Of a DNA stretch of 64,000 nucleotides, positions 1 through 10,200 are shown one piece after another. Source of the stretch: Mesorhizobium amorphae CCNWGS0123 (GTDB taxonomy: Bacteria; Pseudomonadota; Alphaproteobacteria; Rhizobiales; Rhizobiaceae); contig NZ_CP015322.1 of assembly GCF_001686985.1 (NCBI RefSeq), forward strand, positions 124,001 through 188,000, given 5' to 3'. Each line of letters begins with the position of its first letter. The stretch's first letter is position 1. The notes beneath the pieces were generated by a model. That model ran no database searches. It saw nothing but the letters and a program-made list of their open reading frames with translations, and was not told the origin of the DNA. Both the position numbers and the translations under genes were made by a program.

Positions 1-156
1 ATGATGCTTGCCGAAATGATCGCGCAGATGATCCAGTCGCTGCTCAACTGGGGGCTCGGCAGCGCCGCCGCCTTCATCCTGCTTGTCGTCACCATGGCGC
101 TCTACGCGCTGCAGTTGCGTCTCGTCGGCGCCAGGCGCATGAGCGGAGGCCTCTGA
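1..156 (+). CDS. ABC transporter permease, C-terminal end (partial)
   Basis: The frame is open from base 1 and ends in TGA at 154-156, so this is the last 51 codons of a gene starting upstream. The peptide has one hydrophobic segment (about residues 21-37) and a short basic tail, as at the C-terminus of PotB-type permeases. The next permease starts one base after the stop, so this is the first of a PotB-PotC-PotA-like operon. Assignment rests mainly on context because only the tail is visible. Confidence 0.7.
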   Translation: MMLAEMIAQMIQSLLNWGLGSAAAFILLVVTMALYALQLRLVGARRMSGGL

Positions 157-157
157 G

Positions 158-958
158 ATGCTGCTCGACTATGACCGCATGGGCTGGCTGCGGGTTGCGC
201 TGCTCGGCTTCACCGCGCTGGTCGCCGGCTTTCTTCTGTTGCCTGTCGTCTTCATCGTCCTGCTCTCCTTCGGTTCGTCCCGCTGGCTGGCCTTTCCGCC
301 GCCCGGCTGGACGCTCAAATGGTACCAGGAGCTTTTTGCCGATCCGGCCTGGCTCGATGCGGCGCTGACCAGCGCCCGGATTGCCACCATGACGGCGATC
401 CTGGCAGTAGCGATCGGCCTGCTCGCCTCCTTTGCCCTGGTCCGCGGACAGTTTGCCGGGCGCGAGATCCTGCGTGGCCTGCTGCTGACGCCGATGGTGC
501 TGCCCGTCGTCGTGTTCGCCATTGCCATCTATGCCTTCTTCCTTCGCCTTGGTCTCGGCGGCACCACCATCGGCTTCGTCATCGCCCACACCGTACTGGC
601 GCTGCCCTTCGCCATCATCCCGATCGCCACAGCACTTGAAGGCTTCGACAAGTCGATCGAGGACGCGGCAATCGTCTGCGGCGCGAGCCCGCTCGAGGCC
701 AGGCTCAGGATCACCTTGCCGTCGATCCGGATCGGCATCTTCTCCGCCGCGATCTTTTCCTTCCTCGCCTCGTGGGACGAAGTCGTGGTGGCGATCTTCA
801 TGGCCAGCCCCAGCTTGCAGACCTTGCCCGTCAAGATATGGGGCAGTTTGCGGTCGGATTTGAGCCCGGTGATCGCCGCCGCCTCCAGTCTGCTCGTCGG
901 GCTGACGCTTGCCCTGATGGTGGTGACGGCGCTGCTGCAGCGAAAGGTCCGCACATGA
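158..958 (+). CDS. ABC transporter permease, PotC/spermidine-putrescine type
   Basis: 266-residue inner-membrane permease of the binding-protein-dependent (BPD) family. A hydrophobic N-terminal segment (about 13-37) is followed by several more membrane spans. The EAA loop reads near residues 163-192 (EDAAIVCGASPLEARLRITL), the contact site for the ATPase. It starts one base after the upstream permease and its stop overlaps the ATPase start (ATGA at 955-958), so the three are translationally coupled. Homologues import polyamines or related small cations; the substrate cannot be read here because the binding protein lies outside the window. Confidence 0.88.
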   Translation: MLLDYDRMGWLRVALLGFTALVAGFLLLPVVFIVLLSFGSSRWLAFPPPGWTLKWYQELFADPAWLDAALTSARIATMTAILAVAIGLLASFALVRGQFAGREILRGLLLTPMVLPVVVFAIAIYAFFLRLGLGGTTIGFVIAHTVLALPFAIIPIATALEGFDKSIEDAAIVCGASPLEARLRITLPSIRIGIFSAAIFSFLASWDEVVVAIFMASPSLQTLPVKIWGSLRSDLSPVIAAASSLLVGLTLALMVVTALLQRKVRT

Positions 959-2031
959 CCCAGCCCTTCCTATCCATCCGCAATCTGCGCAAGGCGTTCG
1001 GGACAATCACCGCCGTACATGACGTCACCCTGGAGATACCCAGGGGCGAGTTCCTGACCTTCCTCGGGCCTTCGGGTTCGGGAAAATCGACGACGCTCTA
1101 CGCGATCGCCGGCTTCCAGGACCCGAGTTCCGGCGATGTGCTGCTGCAAGGAAAGTCACTGCTTTCAGTGCCCTCGCACAAGCGCAACATCGGCATGGTC
1201 TTCCAGCGCTACACGCTGTTTCCGCATCTGACGGTGGCCGAGAACGTCGCGTTTCCGCTACGGGTTCGCCGCCGGCCGAAGGCCGAGGTGAAGAAGAAGG
1301 TCGCCGACATGCTGGCGCTGGTGCGGCTCGAAAGCTTCGCCACGCGCTTGCCGGGCGCGCTGTCGGGCGGCCAGCAGCAGCGCGTCGCACTGGCCAGGGC
1401 GCTGGCCTACGATCCGCCGATCCTTTTGATGGACGAACCACTGTCGGCGCTCGACAAGAAGTTGCGCGAGGAAATCCAGGGCGAGATCCGCCGCATCCAT
1501 CGCGAGACCGGCGTCACCATCCTCTACGTCACCCACGACCAGGAGGAAGCGCTGCATCTGTCGGACCGGATCGCCCTGTTCCGGGACGGTCGCATTGAGC
1601 AGACCGGCAGCGGCGAAGACCTTTATCTGAGGCCGGCGACCGATTTCGTCGCCGGCTTCATCGGCAATTCGAATTTTCTTGCCGCCGAACATCTCGACAC
1701 CACCGACGGCACGGCAACGATCCGGCTGGCCGACGGCTCTGTCATCTCCGGCGTCAGAGCCAACGGCACGTTTGGCAACGGCCAGAAAACCAGGCTGATG
1801 ATCCGGCCGGAGGCGTTTGGCATGGAACGGAGCCCGGCGAGCGCAGAGCTCAACGTCGAGATTGTCGATGTCGCCTTCTATGGCGAACGGCGGCGCATCG
1901 TCGCGCGCACCGCCGCCGGCGAGGGGGTCGACATCAGGCCGACCTCGGCCGCCATGCCGTCGCAGGATGTGTCGCCCTGCAGCTGGCAGGTGTTTTTCGA
2001 CCCGGCGGCGGCGTTTCTGTTTCCCGCCTGA
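955..2031 (+). CDS. ABC transporter ATP-binding protein, PotA-like
   Basis: 358-residue ATPase that energises the two upstream permeases. Visible are Walker A (GPSGSGKSTT, near residue 37), signature LSGGQQQRVALARAL (near 133), Walker B ILLMDEPLSALD (near 155) and the H-loop in YVTHDQEEAL. A C-terminal region of about 80 residues fits a TOBE domain, as in PotA/FbpC importers. The ATG at 955 overlaps the permease stop and is preferred over the long upstream extension, which would overlap the permease gene. Substrate class (polyamine or similar) is inferred from family. Confidence 0.9.
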   Translation: MTQPFLSIRNLRKAFGTITAVHDVTLEIPRGEFLTFLGPSGSGKSTTLYAIAGFQDPSSGDVLLQGKSLLSVPSHKRNIGMVFQRYTLFPHLTVAENVAFPLRVRRRPKAEVKKKVADMLALVRLESFATRLPGALSGGQQQRVALARALAYDPPILLMDEPLSALDKKLREEIQGEIRRIHRETGVTILYVTHDQEEALHLSDRIALFRDGRIEQTGSGEDLYLRPATDFVAGFIGNSNFLAAEHLDTTDGTATIRLADGSVISGVRANGTFGNGQKTRLMIRPEAFGMERSPASAELNVEIVDVAFYGERRRIVARTAAGEGVDIRPTSAAMPSQDVSPCSWQVFFDPAAAFLFPA

Positions 2032-2153
2032 GTTTTGCGAGCGAGTTGAGGAACATTCCCCGCAGGTGTCTGATTCAAATTGCCCATGACATGGGCGTGG
2101 ACGCTTGGATCGAGTCCAAGGCGATCGTTTGCACCAACGCAAAGCGTGCACAC

Positions 2154-5100
2154 CTATCCGAGCTCATGGATCGTCACGCTGGGAATAACGGCCTTGGCGA
2201 TCTCGCACAGGTGTTGGTGATGCGTGAGGTAGATCACCTGGCCCGCACATGCCATCTGACCAAACAGCTTGAAAACCTCCTCGGATCGGACGTGGTCGAA
2301 GGTCTCCATGATATCATCGGCGATAAAGGGCACAGAAGGTCTAAGCCGCGCAAACTCGTAGTAGCCTGCGAGCCTCAGGGCGAGGTAGAGCTGAAACCGA
2401 GCGCCCTTCGACAGGGCGTCTGCGACCTTGGACTGCCCGTCGCGTTGCATGGCGATGAGGACTTCACCACCTTTAGCCGGTTGGGTCGCCAAGCCCGTGT
2501 ATTGACAGCGTGTGATGAGCGCGAAGGCATCCGATGCCCGCACCATCATCCCGGAACGATGTTGCTCACGATAGACCCTCAGGGCGTTTGAGGCCGACAT
2601 TGCTCCCAATTTCAGCTCGATATACCGAACCGCCTTCTCCTCGATTTCCAGAAGCACGGTGCGACGCTCCGCGTCTATTCGGGCAACCGCGCTGTCGCCG
2701 CCAATGGCATCCAGCTTGTCGGCCGCGCGGGTCCGCCGGATGAGCTGGTGCTGTATCAGTTCGTCAAGATCGCCAAGCCGCCGCTCGCTGTCGGCCTTCT
2801 CGATCGCAAGGATATGCGAATCGAGGCCATCCAGGATCGAATGGGCCTGCTCGATCGTGTCCACCGTGAGTTCAGCCAACAGCTGTTCCTCGAGATCGGT
2901 GACGGTGGCACGCAAGCGGTCCCTTTCCTTGAGCAGCTCGTCGCGCTCAACGACTTGCGCCAAGGTGGCCACGCCGAAGGCGCCCAAAACATCTCGCTTG
3001 CGTCGTTCATGAACCGCGACTTCCAGATCGAGAGCGTCACGAACATCTTGCAGGCGCTGCAGGTCATTGAGGAGACTCAGCTTTGCCTCACGGGCGCGAT
3101 CGGCGCGCTCCAGGCGCTCGGCAAGCCTGATGGCCAACTGTTCCGGGTCCTCGTCGTTCGCCGGTTCAGCCATTAGTGCCGCGGCAGCGGTAATCTCCTC
3201 GATGAAAATGCTTCTGTCTGCCTCCATCTTCGCAATACGCAGCCGCATGGCGTCCCGGTCCTGAATAGCCTTTGACAGCTCAGCCAACTGATCGAGTACG
3301 CCGCCGACGCCAGGCACGGAAATCCCTCTTTCCAGCCAGGTTCCCTTGAGTGCTTCGGTGACGTCGGCCACCCATTCCTCCTCGCGCCTTTCCGCCACCT
3401 CCAGGGCGCGTCGCCTGACTGCCAGTTCTTCCTCCCTCGCGCTTACGGTCCTCACCGCCTCCGCGCGTTCGGCGTCCACCTTGGCTTGCCTGTCGAGAAA
3501 CCGTTCCGCGACGGCCACCATGACTTCCAGCCTCTCGTTCGGCTGTATCCCGACGCTTTCGAGGGCCGCGCTCACCTCAAGGCGTATGAGATTCCCGTCG
3601 TCAGTTGCCCGCTCAAGCTTCTTGCGCGCGACCAGGATCTCGTCCCAGGCCGAGAGTGCATCGGCGCGGGCGGAACTACGCTCCTCGATCAGCCCGATCA
3701 AAAGCTCAAGCGAGGGTTCCTGGCATGCGCCAAGCAAGTCTGTCGCTGCGGCGATGATTTCCGAGACTGCCGCTTCCCCACTGGAGGCGAACTGCCCTAG
3801 TTGATCAGCCGTGCGCGTGATGACAGCGGCGCTCTCAGCAAGGCTACGTTGTGTTGTTCGGATTTCAGCGAGTTCGCGCGCATGGACCAGACGTATCGCT
3901 GCAACACCGTCGTCACGAGCCAACGCCGCCTCGAAAATGTCTGCCGTCTCGGCGAGCAGCTTTTCTCGATGTCCTTTCCAAGCCTCGTCCCTCTTGCGTC
4001 GGACAGCCATTGCCGCTTCATCATCCGCCACATCGACCGAGGACCGGATGGTTTCCAATCGTGCCAGCAGCGAAGCATGCGTTTGTTCCTGCTCCGCCAG
4101 ACGTTGGGAAAGGATGGCTTTGTTCCTCTGGTGCTCTGCCGAAAGTGTCTTCCAGGCCGCGATCTTGCTGGCGCTCGGAACTGACATCGCACAGAGCGTC
4201 TCGGCGTTCCCCTCCCACGGCTTCAGTCGCCGGATCGCCGCCTGCCAACGATTTTGACTTGCGTCTTCCGCCTCACAAGCCGCCTTAATCTCGCTCAGAT
4301 GCCCGCTTCCTCTCGCCTTGGACAGCGCCGACGTCAGCCTTGCCCGGGCAGGCTCAGGCACAGCCCGTTCTTCACCGACCCGTTGCCTTGCCGTGTGAAG
4401 CGCATCCAGGGCTGCCGCGGATTCATCGCGGGCGACGCGGACGCTGGTGGTTATTCCTGATCGCTGTTCGAGCATATTGCGAACAGACCCGACAATGGCA
4501 GCGGGCAGGAGAAGCGAGGCCGGCTCCTGTTCCGTGGATTTCCCCAGAGCGGCAAGGCAATTCGCCACGGCGTTGTCGAGGATTTGAAGCTCCATCCTGC
4601 GGGTAGGCAGGTCCAGGCCAGCAGACACATATCGTGCCTTGCGATCGGCCAGTGCGCGAACCTGTTCGGAGATTGCGAGGATCGCCTCATCCACGGCGAT
4701 CGCCGCGATCCTCGCCCTTAGTCTCTCCATTTCGTCGTCGTTTGCCAATTGGCGCGTTCGCAGGCTGGCGTCCTGATCGATCATTTCGGCGACACTCCCC
4801 GTCCAGGTCCGGGGCGGCGAAGCCAGGTCAGGCAATTCGGCAAGCCGAGCGGCCCTCCGCTGCGTATCGGCCGCGAGGGGAGCCGCGCGCAGATACTTCG
4901 CGATTGTCTCCAGTCGAGCCAACAGCACCGATCGTTCGGCTACGCTTCGATCGTATTTTTCCGCGGCCTCGACACGTTCCGCCTCCAAGGTTTCGAAAGT
5001 GGAGGCCAACGTGTCGATTTCATCCTTGCGGGATTTCAGTTCGGCAAACCGCTTTTTGAGCAGCGCAAGTTCGGTTCCGTGTGCCTGCTTGCGATAGAGG

Positions 5101-5618
5101 CTGTCTGCTTCCGCCTCGAGCGCGCTCAGGATGTCACTTGCGTGCCCCAGTCCGGCGCTGGCCGCAAAAAGCAGCTTGCCGAGGTCTCCGCGCGATTCCA
5201 GGATCGATTTTCCGCCTGCTTCCAGCGTCTCGTCGTCCAGTGAGAACATGGTGCTGTAGGCCTCGCGCGACAGGCCTGCCAGATGTGCCGATATCGCCAC
5301 TTCACTTGCCGGCTGGCCGGCCGCATCGTGCAGCGAGTTGCTGCGTTGTTTCGTACGCGAGAAGGTCCGTTCTTCGCCGGCGAGTTCGAGCACGCCGCCG
5401 ACGCGCATGGCGCTATACTCATGCAGGAAATTGTAGCGGCTGCGTTCCTCAATGCCAAACAGCAGGTCCAGATAACCGGAAAGTGCCGTCGATTTTCCAG
5501 CCTCGTTCAAGCCGAACACAATGTGCAGATCGGGTCCGGACTCCGGCTTTGGCCCGAAGTCGAGCGCCCTGTCGGTAAACTTCCCGTAGCGAATGAGGTC
5601 GAGGCGCCGTAGTCTCAT
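2154..5618 (-). CDS. YhaN-like SMC/Rad50-type ATPase
   Basis: 1154-residue protein with a split ATPase head. Walker A GLNEAGKST is at residues 36-44, the C-terminal head carries LSKGARFQLYLALRLA and Walker B VPFIADDIMETFD (about 1096-1108), and between them lie roughly 900 residues rich in Glu, Arg and Ala that look like coiled coil. This is the AAA_27/YhaN architecture, related to SbcC/Rad50. The start overlaps the stop of the upstream nuclease gene by four bases, so the two form a coupled operon and probably a nuclease-ATPase complex acting on DNA ends. A defence role is suggested only by neighbouring genes. Confidence 0.85.
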   Translation of the reverse strand: MRLRRLDLIRYGKFTDRALDFGPKPESGPDLHIVFGLNEAGKSTALSGYLDLLFGIEERSRYNFLHEYSAMRVGGVLELAGEERTFSRTKQRSNSLHDAAGQPASEVAISAHLAGLSREAYSTMFSLDDETLEAGGKSILESRGDLGKLLFAASAGLGHASDILSALEAEADSLYRKQAHGTELALLKKRFAELKSRKDEIDTLASTFETLEAERVEAAEKYDRSVAERSVLLARLETIAKYLRAAPLAADTQRRAARLAELPDLASPPRTWTGSVAEMIDQDASLRTRQLANDDEMERLRARIAAIAVDEAILAISEQVRALADRKARYVSAGLDLPTRRMELQILDNAVANCLAALGKSTEQEPASLLLPAAIVGSVRNMLEQRSGITTSVRVARDESAAALDALHTARQRVGEERAVPEPARARLTSALSKARGSGHLSEIKAACEAEDASQNRWQAAIRRLKPWEGNAETLCAMSVPSASKIAAWKTLSAEHQRNKAILSQRLAEQEQTHASLLARLETIRSSVDVADDEAAMAVRRKRDEAWKGHREKLLAETADIFEAALARDDGVAAIRLVHARELAEIRTTQRSLAESAAVITRTADQLGQFASSGEAAVSEIIAAATDLLGACQEPSLELLIGLIEERSSARADALSAWDEILVARKKLERATDDGNLIRLEVSAALESVGIQPNERLEVMVAVAERFLDRQAKVDAERAEAVRTVSAREEELAVRRRALEVAERREEEWVADVTEALKGTWLERGISVPGVGGVLDQLAELSKAIQDRDAMRLRIAKMEADRSIFIEEITAAAALMAEPANDEDPEQLAIRLAERLERADRAREAKLSLLNDLQRLQDVRDALDLEVAVHERRKRDVLGAFGVATLAQVVERDELLKERDRLRATVTDLEEQLLAELTVDTIEQAHSILDGLDSHILAIEKADSERRLGDLDELIQHQLIRRTRAADKLDAIGGDSAVARIDAERRTVLLEIEEKAVRYIELKLGAMSASNALRVYREQHRSGMMVRASDAFALITRCQYTGLATQPAKGGEVLIAMQRDGQSKVADALSKGARFQLYLALRLAGYYEFARLRPSVPFIADDIMETFDHVRSEEVFKLFGQMACAGQVIYLTHHQHLCEIAKAVIPSVTIHELG

Positions 5619-6874
5619 TGCTGCCCGCCTGCCTTGAGGCGGGCCGTGACCAGACCGGCACCACGGGCGAGAGCCCCGTCGAGGAACACGTCCAGCGCGG
5701 CTTCGTCCTTTCCGGCAAAGTCGCGCGCGTCCGGCGGAAGATCCGCGATGGTTTTCAAAACCAGGGCTTTGGCTTCCGCTCGGAAAGCTTCCGACCTGGC
5801 AACGGTGTGCATGGATTGCGCGAGCTCCAGAACCGGATCGGCGACGCCGTCGGATGCCTCACTGTTAGGCGTTGACAGGTCCAGCTCGAGCTTCTCGATC
5901 CACGCATCACCCACCTGGTCGGCAGCCTGTTCAGCCTCCCCGAGCAGCAGATCCCTGTCGCGGATTATTTTCCAGGACAGCGGCGACGTACCGGTCAGGC
6001 CGAGGCGGACCACAGCATGGCGGGATCGAACGGCGGCCCGGGTTTGCTCCAGCGCGGACCGGATCCGTCCGACGGCCTCGGGCCATTCCAGCGTCCCGGT
6101 TAGATCAACATTCATCCGCTCGAATTGCGCGACACTGGTCAGCCTCTCTTCAATCGTGACGGTCCGGTCATCGCTTATCGTTACCAGGCTGACGGATTTC
6201 TCTCCAGCCTCATTGATGTCCCTGCCTTGTGGCATTCCCGGCATCACCACCGTGCTCGCGCCGGGATGGACTTTCCGAACATGAATGTGCCCCAGCGCCC
6301 AATAGTCGAAACCGTGGCCGTGCAAGTCGGCAACGCTGCAGGGGGCGTAGACGTCATGACCGGGGGATCCTGCCAGACTGGTGTGCATGATCCCGACATT
6401 GACCGCCCCTTCGCGGGGAGCCGTATATTTGGGCAGCAGGCACTCTGGCGCCTTTGGGTTTGCGAAGCTCAAGCCATGGACCATGACGTCCAGACCTCCG
6501 GCTGATTGCAGCACCGGTTGGGCACGGCCACCGAAGATCGTCACGGTATCGGGAAACACGAGCTGTTTCGTAATCCGCGACATGGCGTCGTGATTTCCTC
6601 GGATCATGAAGACCCTGACACCGGCCTGGTGGAGCCGGGTAATCTGCAACGCCAGAAAGCGTGCCGTTTTCATCGACGTCTGATCGCCGTCGTAAAGATC
6701 GCCGGCAATGACGAGGGCATCGACACGCTCGGCAAGGCAAAGGTCGACGATGGAGACAAACGCCTGACGACTGGCGTCTCCCACCAGTTCGGCAAGATCG
6801 GGGTTTCGCATCGCCAGCGAGCGCAGCGGCGAGTCGAGATGGATATCGGCCGTATGGATGAAGCGAAATGCCAC
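5615..6874 (-). CDS. YhaO/SbcD-like DNA exonuclease (metallophosphoesterase)
   Basis: Calcineurin-like phosphoesterase of about 419 residues. The Mre11-type metal-binding motifs appear in order: HTADIHLDSP, IAGDLYDGDQ, RGNHDAMSRI, IMHTSL and LGHIHVRKV. A GTG at 6874 (VAFRFIHTADIHLD) gives the usual family N-terminus; a TTG at 6898 would add eight residues without family resemblance. It is upstream of and overlaps the YhaN-like ATPase gene, matching the SbcDC/Mre11-Rad50 pairing. The expected activity is metal-dependent DNA end processing. Confidence 0.85.
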   Translation of the reverse strand: MAFRFIHTADIHLDSPLRSLAMRNPDLAELVGDASRQAFVSIVDLCLAERVDALVIAGDLYDGDQTSMKTARFLALQITRLHQAGVRVFMIRGNHDAMSRITKQLVFPDTVTIFGGRAQPVLQSAGGLDVMVHGLSFANPKAPECLLPKYTAPREGAVNVGIMHTSLAGSPGHDVYAPCSVADLHGHGFDYWALGHIHVRKVHPGASTVVMPGMPQGRDINEAGEKSVSLVTISDDRTVTIEERLTSVAQFERMNVDLTGTLEWPEAVGRIRSALEQTRAAVRSRHAVVRLGLTGTSPLSWKIIRDRDLLLGEAEQAADQVGDAWIEKLELDLSTPNSEASDGVADPVLELAQSMHTVARSEAFRAEAKALVLKTIADLPPDARDFAGKDEAALDVFLDGALARGAGLVTARLKAGGQQ

Positions 6875-7236
6875 TGGGCGATCTCCGGTCCCGAACAAGG
6901 GATGTGGTTCGACGAGAATTCTTCGGCACCCGGTCTCAGCGGGCTGAGTTCAGGCGACTCTTCATTCAGGCGTTGCTGGCCCGGCTTCGCTACCCCTCAT
7001 ACCCGGTTAGCAAAGCTCAACGGCATTCGGCAACTCTCTTTATGGCCCTGGAACGGCGTGATCGGGCCTTGATGAGTTTCGCCGGGAAATGCTGCGGTCA
7101 GCTCACTCCAAAAATTATCTGTACTCTAAACTATCGGACTGAGAGCTTCTTGTTCTGATAAGACATCCAAAAACACGACAAGAGCCTTCTTCAAAGGACA
7201 AAAAGCCGCTATTCTCTCAAGGGGGGTGCTGCATCA
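6875..7236 (+). other. Divergent intergenic region
   Basis: About 340 bases between the YhaO-like gene (leftward) and the giant helicase gene (rightward). No supported ORF. The right half (7100-7230) is AT-richer and presumably holds the rightward promoter. A strong ribosome-binding stretch (AAGGGGGG, ending about 7226) precedes the ATG at 7237. Confidence 0.6.
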
Positions 7237-10200
7237 ATGGAATCACACGATAGTTCTCAGTACGCAACAATTGACAGTGCCGCATCCGATATTTCTGCTG
7301 CGCCCTGCATCGTTGCCGATGTCGCTCCCAGCTTTACGTATGGGTCCTATCAGAATGCGATACCGGTCATCCGCTCGATACGAATTGAGAACAACTCGAC
7401 CTTTCATTTTGAAAACTGCCGCGTTGAGTTGACATCGTCACCGTCGTTCCTGCGGCCGAAGACATGGACGGTCGATCGGCTCATCCCTGGTGACAGCCTT
7501 CAGTTAAGCGACCGCAAGGTTGAGCTCGATGCCGGTTATCTCGCCGGCTTGAACGAGGCCGAACGCGGTGAGATCACGCTTCGCCTCAGCTCGGGGGGAA
7601 AGATTCTCGATGAAAGACGTCTGACAGTCAGACTGCTCGCTCGCGACGAGTGGGGTGGCGTCGCGGACATGGCTCAACTGCTGCCGGCATTCGCCATGCC
7701 GAATGATCCGGGCGTGGCGCAGATTCTGCGGGCCGCAGCGGAACGTCTTGCCGCACATGGTCACCCGAGTAGCTTGGACGGATATCAGTCCCAAAGTCCC
7801 CAGCGGACATACATGCTGACGGCGGCCATCTATTCGGCGATCGCCGGCATGGGATTGCACTATGCGGAGCCGCCGGCCAGCTTTGAGAGTCGCGGCCAGA
7901 AGATCAGGCGTCCGACGACGATCGCGCAGGAGTGCCTCGCGACTTGCCTCGACACCACCCTCCTGTTTGCCGCTGCCCTGGAGGCCGCCGGCTTGCACCC
8001 GGTCGTCTTGATGTTCGATGGGCATGCAGCGGTCGGCGTCTGGCTGGCCAAGAGAACCTTCGGCAATGCCATCGAGACGGATCAGATGGAGGTCCGCAAG
8101 GCATTGGCGTCCCGCGAATTCATCGCTTTCGAGACAACTGGCGTCACCCATCGACCTGCGCTCACGCTCGACGGCGCGCAAAGTGCGTTGAGCAACCGTC
8201 TGGCGGAGGACCAGGCACACGTCTTCGTGGCGGCTATAGACATACGCCGCTCTCGCAGCGGCGGCATAACGCCGCTCGCTTCACACGAGCCGATCCGTCG
8301 CAATGTCGTCGAGGATGAGGCCGAGGTCGCCGCCGTTCTACCACTTCCCCCTGCCCCGGCCATTGGCGAACTGCCAGCCGAGACTATCGAGGTAAAGCCG
8401 ACCAGTGCCGCTGGCCGTATCGAGCGCTGGCAGAAAAAGCTGCTCGACCTGACGCTGCGAAACCGGCTCCTCAATCTCCCGGATTCGAAGAAGACGATCC
8501 CGTTTCTGTGCACCGATGTGGCCTATCTGGAGGATCGGCTGGCAAACGGTGTCGCTATCCGTCTCATATCCCTGCCCGAACAGAATCCGTTGGGTGAGCG
8601 CGACGAGGTGCTTTACCGCGACGTTCACGGACGCGACCTTCAGCGCGGTTTCGCGGCGGAGGCTCTGCTCAGGGACGAGCTGCCCTCGACGCTGGACGCC
8701 CGTCAGTTGGACGCCAGGCTGATCGACCTGCATCGACAGGTCCGTAACGATTTCGCCGAGGGAGGGGCAAATACCTTATTCCTCGCCGTGGGCTTCCTGC
8801 GCTGGAAAAAGAAGCCGGACGATGAACGCAGCTATCGGGCACCACTGCTTCTTGTGCCGGCACGGCTTGAGCGCCGCAGTGCGACTTCGCGCTTCACGAT
8901 CCGCTTCCATGAGGACGAGCCCCGTTTCAACGCAACGCTTCTTCAATTTCTGGAGCGGGACTTTGATCTGCGCCTTCCGCAGTTTGGCGGCGATCTGCCG
9001 CTGGACGACAATGGCATTGATGTGCCGCGGGTCCTCACCATGATGCGCCAGGCGGTGCGTGACGTTCCCGGGATGGAGGTGGTCGACGAAACCGCGCTAT
9101 CAACCTTTTCCTTCGCAAAATTCCTCATGTGGAAGGATCTGGTCGAGCGTACCGAGGCGCTGCGCCAAAACAGGGTCGTGCGCCACCTCATCGACACACC
9201 GGAGCAGGCCTTTCAGGCAGCAGATGGACAGTCGCCGTTTCGAGAAGAAAGTGACTTGGATCGCGCCTATGCGCCCTCAAGCATCATAAGCCTTCTGCCG
9301 TTGGATTCATCGCAGACGGCCGCAAGTCTCGCGGCTGCCGAGGGCCATGACTTCGTCATCGTGGGCCCCCCGGGAACGGGCAAGAGCCAGACCATCGCAA
9401 ACATGATCGCCAACTGCCTGGGTGTGGGCAAGACCGTCCTTTTCGTGGCCGAGAAGACGGCCGCTCTCGACGTCGTCTATCGCCGGCTGCGGGAACATGG
9501 CCTGGGAAATCACTGTATCGAGCTGCATTCGAACAAGGCCGACCGCAGGCATTTTCTCGCGCAGTTGAAATCGTCCTGGGAGCATGGTGGGCGGGCGGAC
9601 GCGTCCGAATGGGTCGCCATCAATGAGAGGCTGCGGGTGAGGCGCGACGAATTGAATGCCTATGTCGAGGCGCTTCACCAACGCTACGCAAATGGCTGGA
9701 CACCCTATCTGGCATTGGGGATCGCCCTTAGATCGGCAGATGAGCCTGCGCCTGTGCTCACATGGCAGGCGCGCGATACGCACGACGCGCAAACACTCTT
9801 TGATCTGGAAGAGCTTGCCGCAGAAGTCGGCCTTGTCTTTGCTTCGGTCGACCGCGAGCCGGCACTCGACCTGATCGATGTTGGCGAGTGGAGCATCGGT
9901 TGGCAAGAAAACCTGCTTTCCGCGGCGAAATCGCTTCAGACTGCAATCGAACTTTTGATGAGCTCGATCAGGGACTACCTCGCCAGTCTGGGCCTCGGCG
10001 CCAAAGAGCCGGTGTCGCACGCAGTACTCAATTGCCTTGCAAGCCTGGCGGAGGTCCTGAGCCAAAGCCGAGGTCGCGACATCTCAATTGCCTTCGACCG
10101 GGACTTCGCTCAGTGCAGGACCGCCCTCGTGGATCTGGGACGTTCGATCGAAACCTATCGCGACGCTGAGCGCGGCCTTGCCGCTACCTATGGCGTTGAT

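Noticed and set aside
1325..1345. CTCGAAAGCTTC inside the ABC ATPase gene as a tts box
   Set aside because: Only the central TCGAAAGCT core matches; it lies within a coding region with no effector gene after it.
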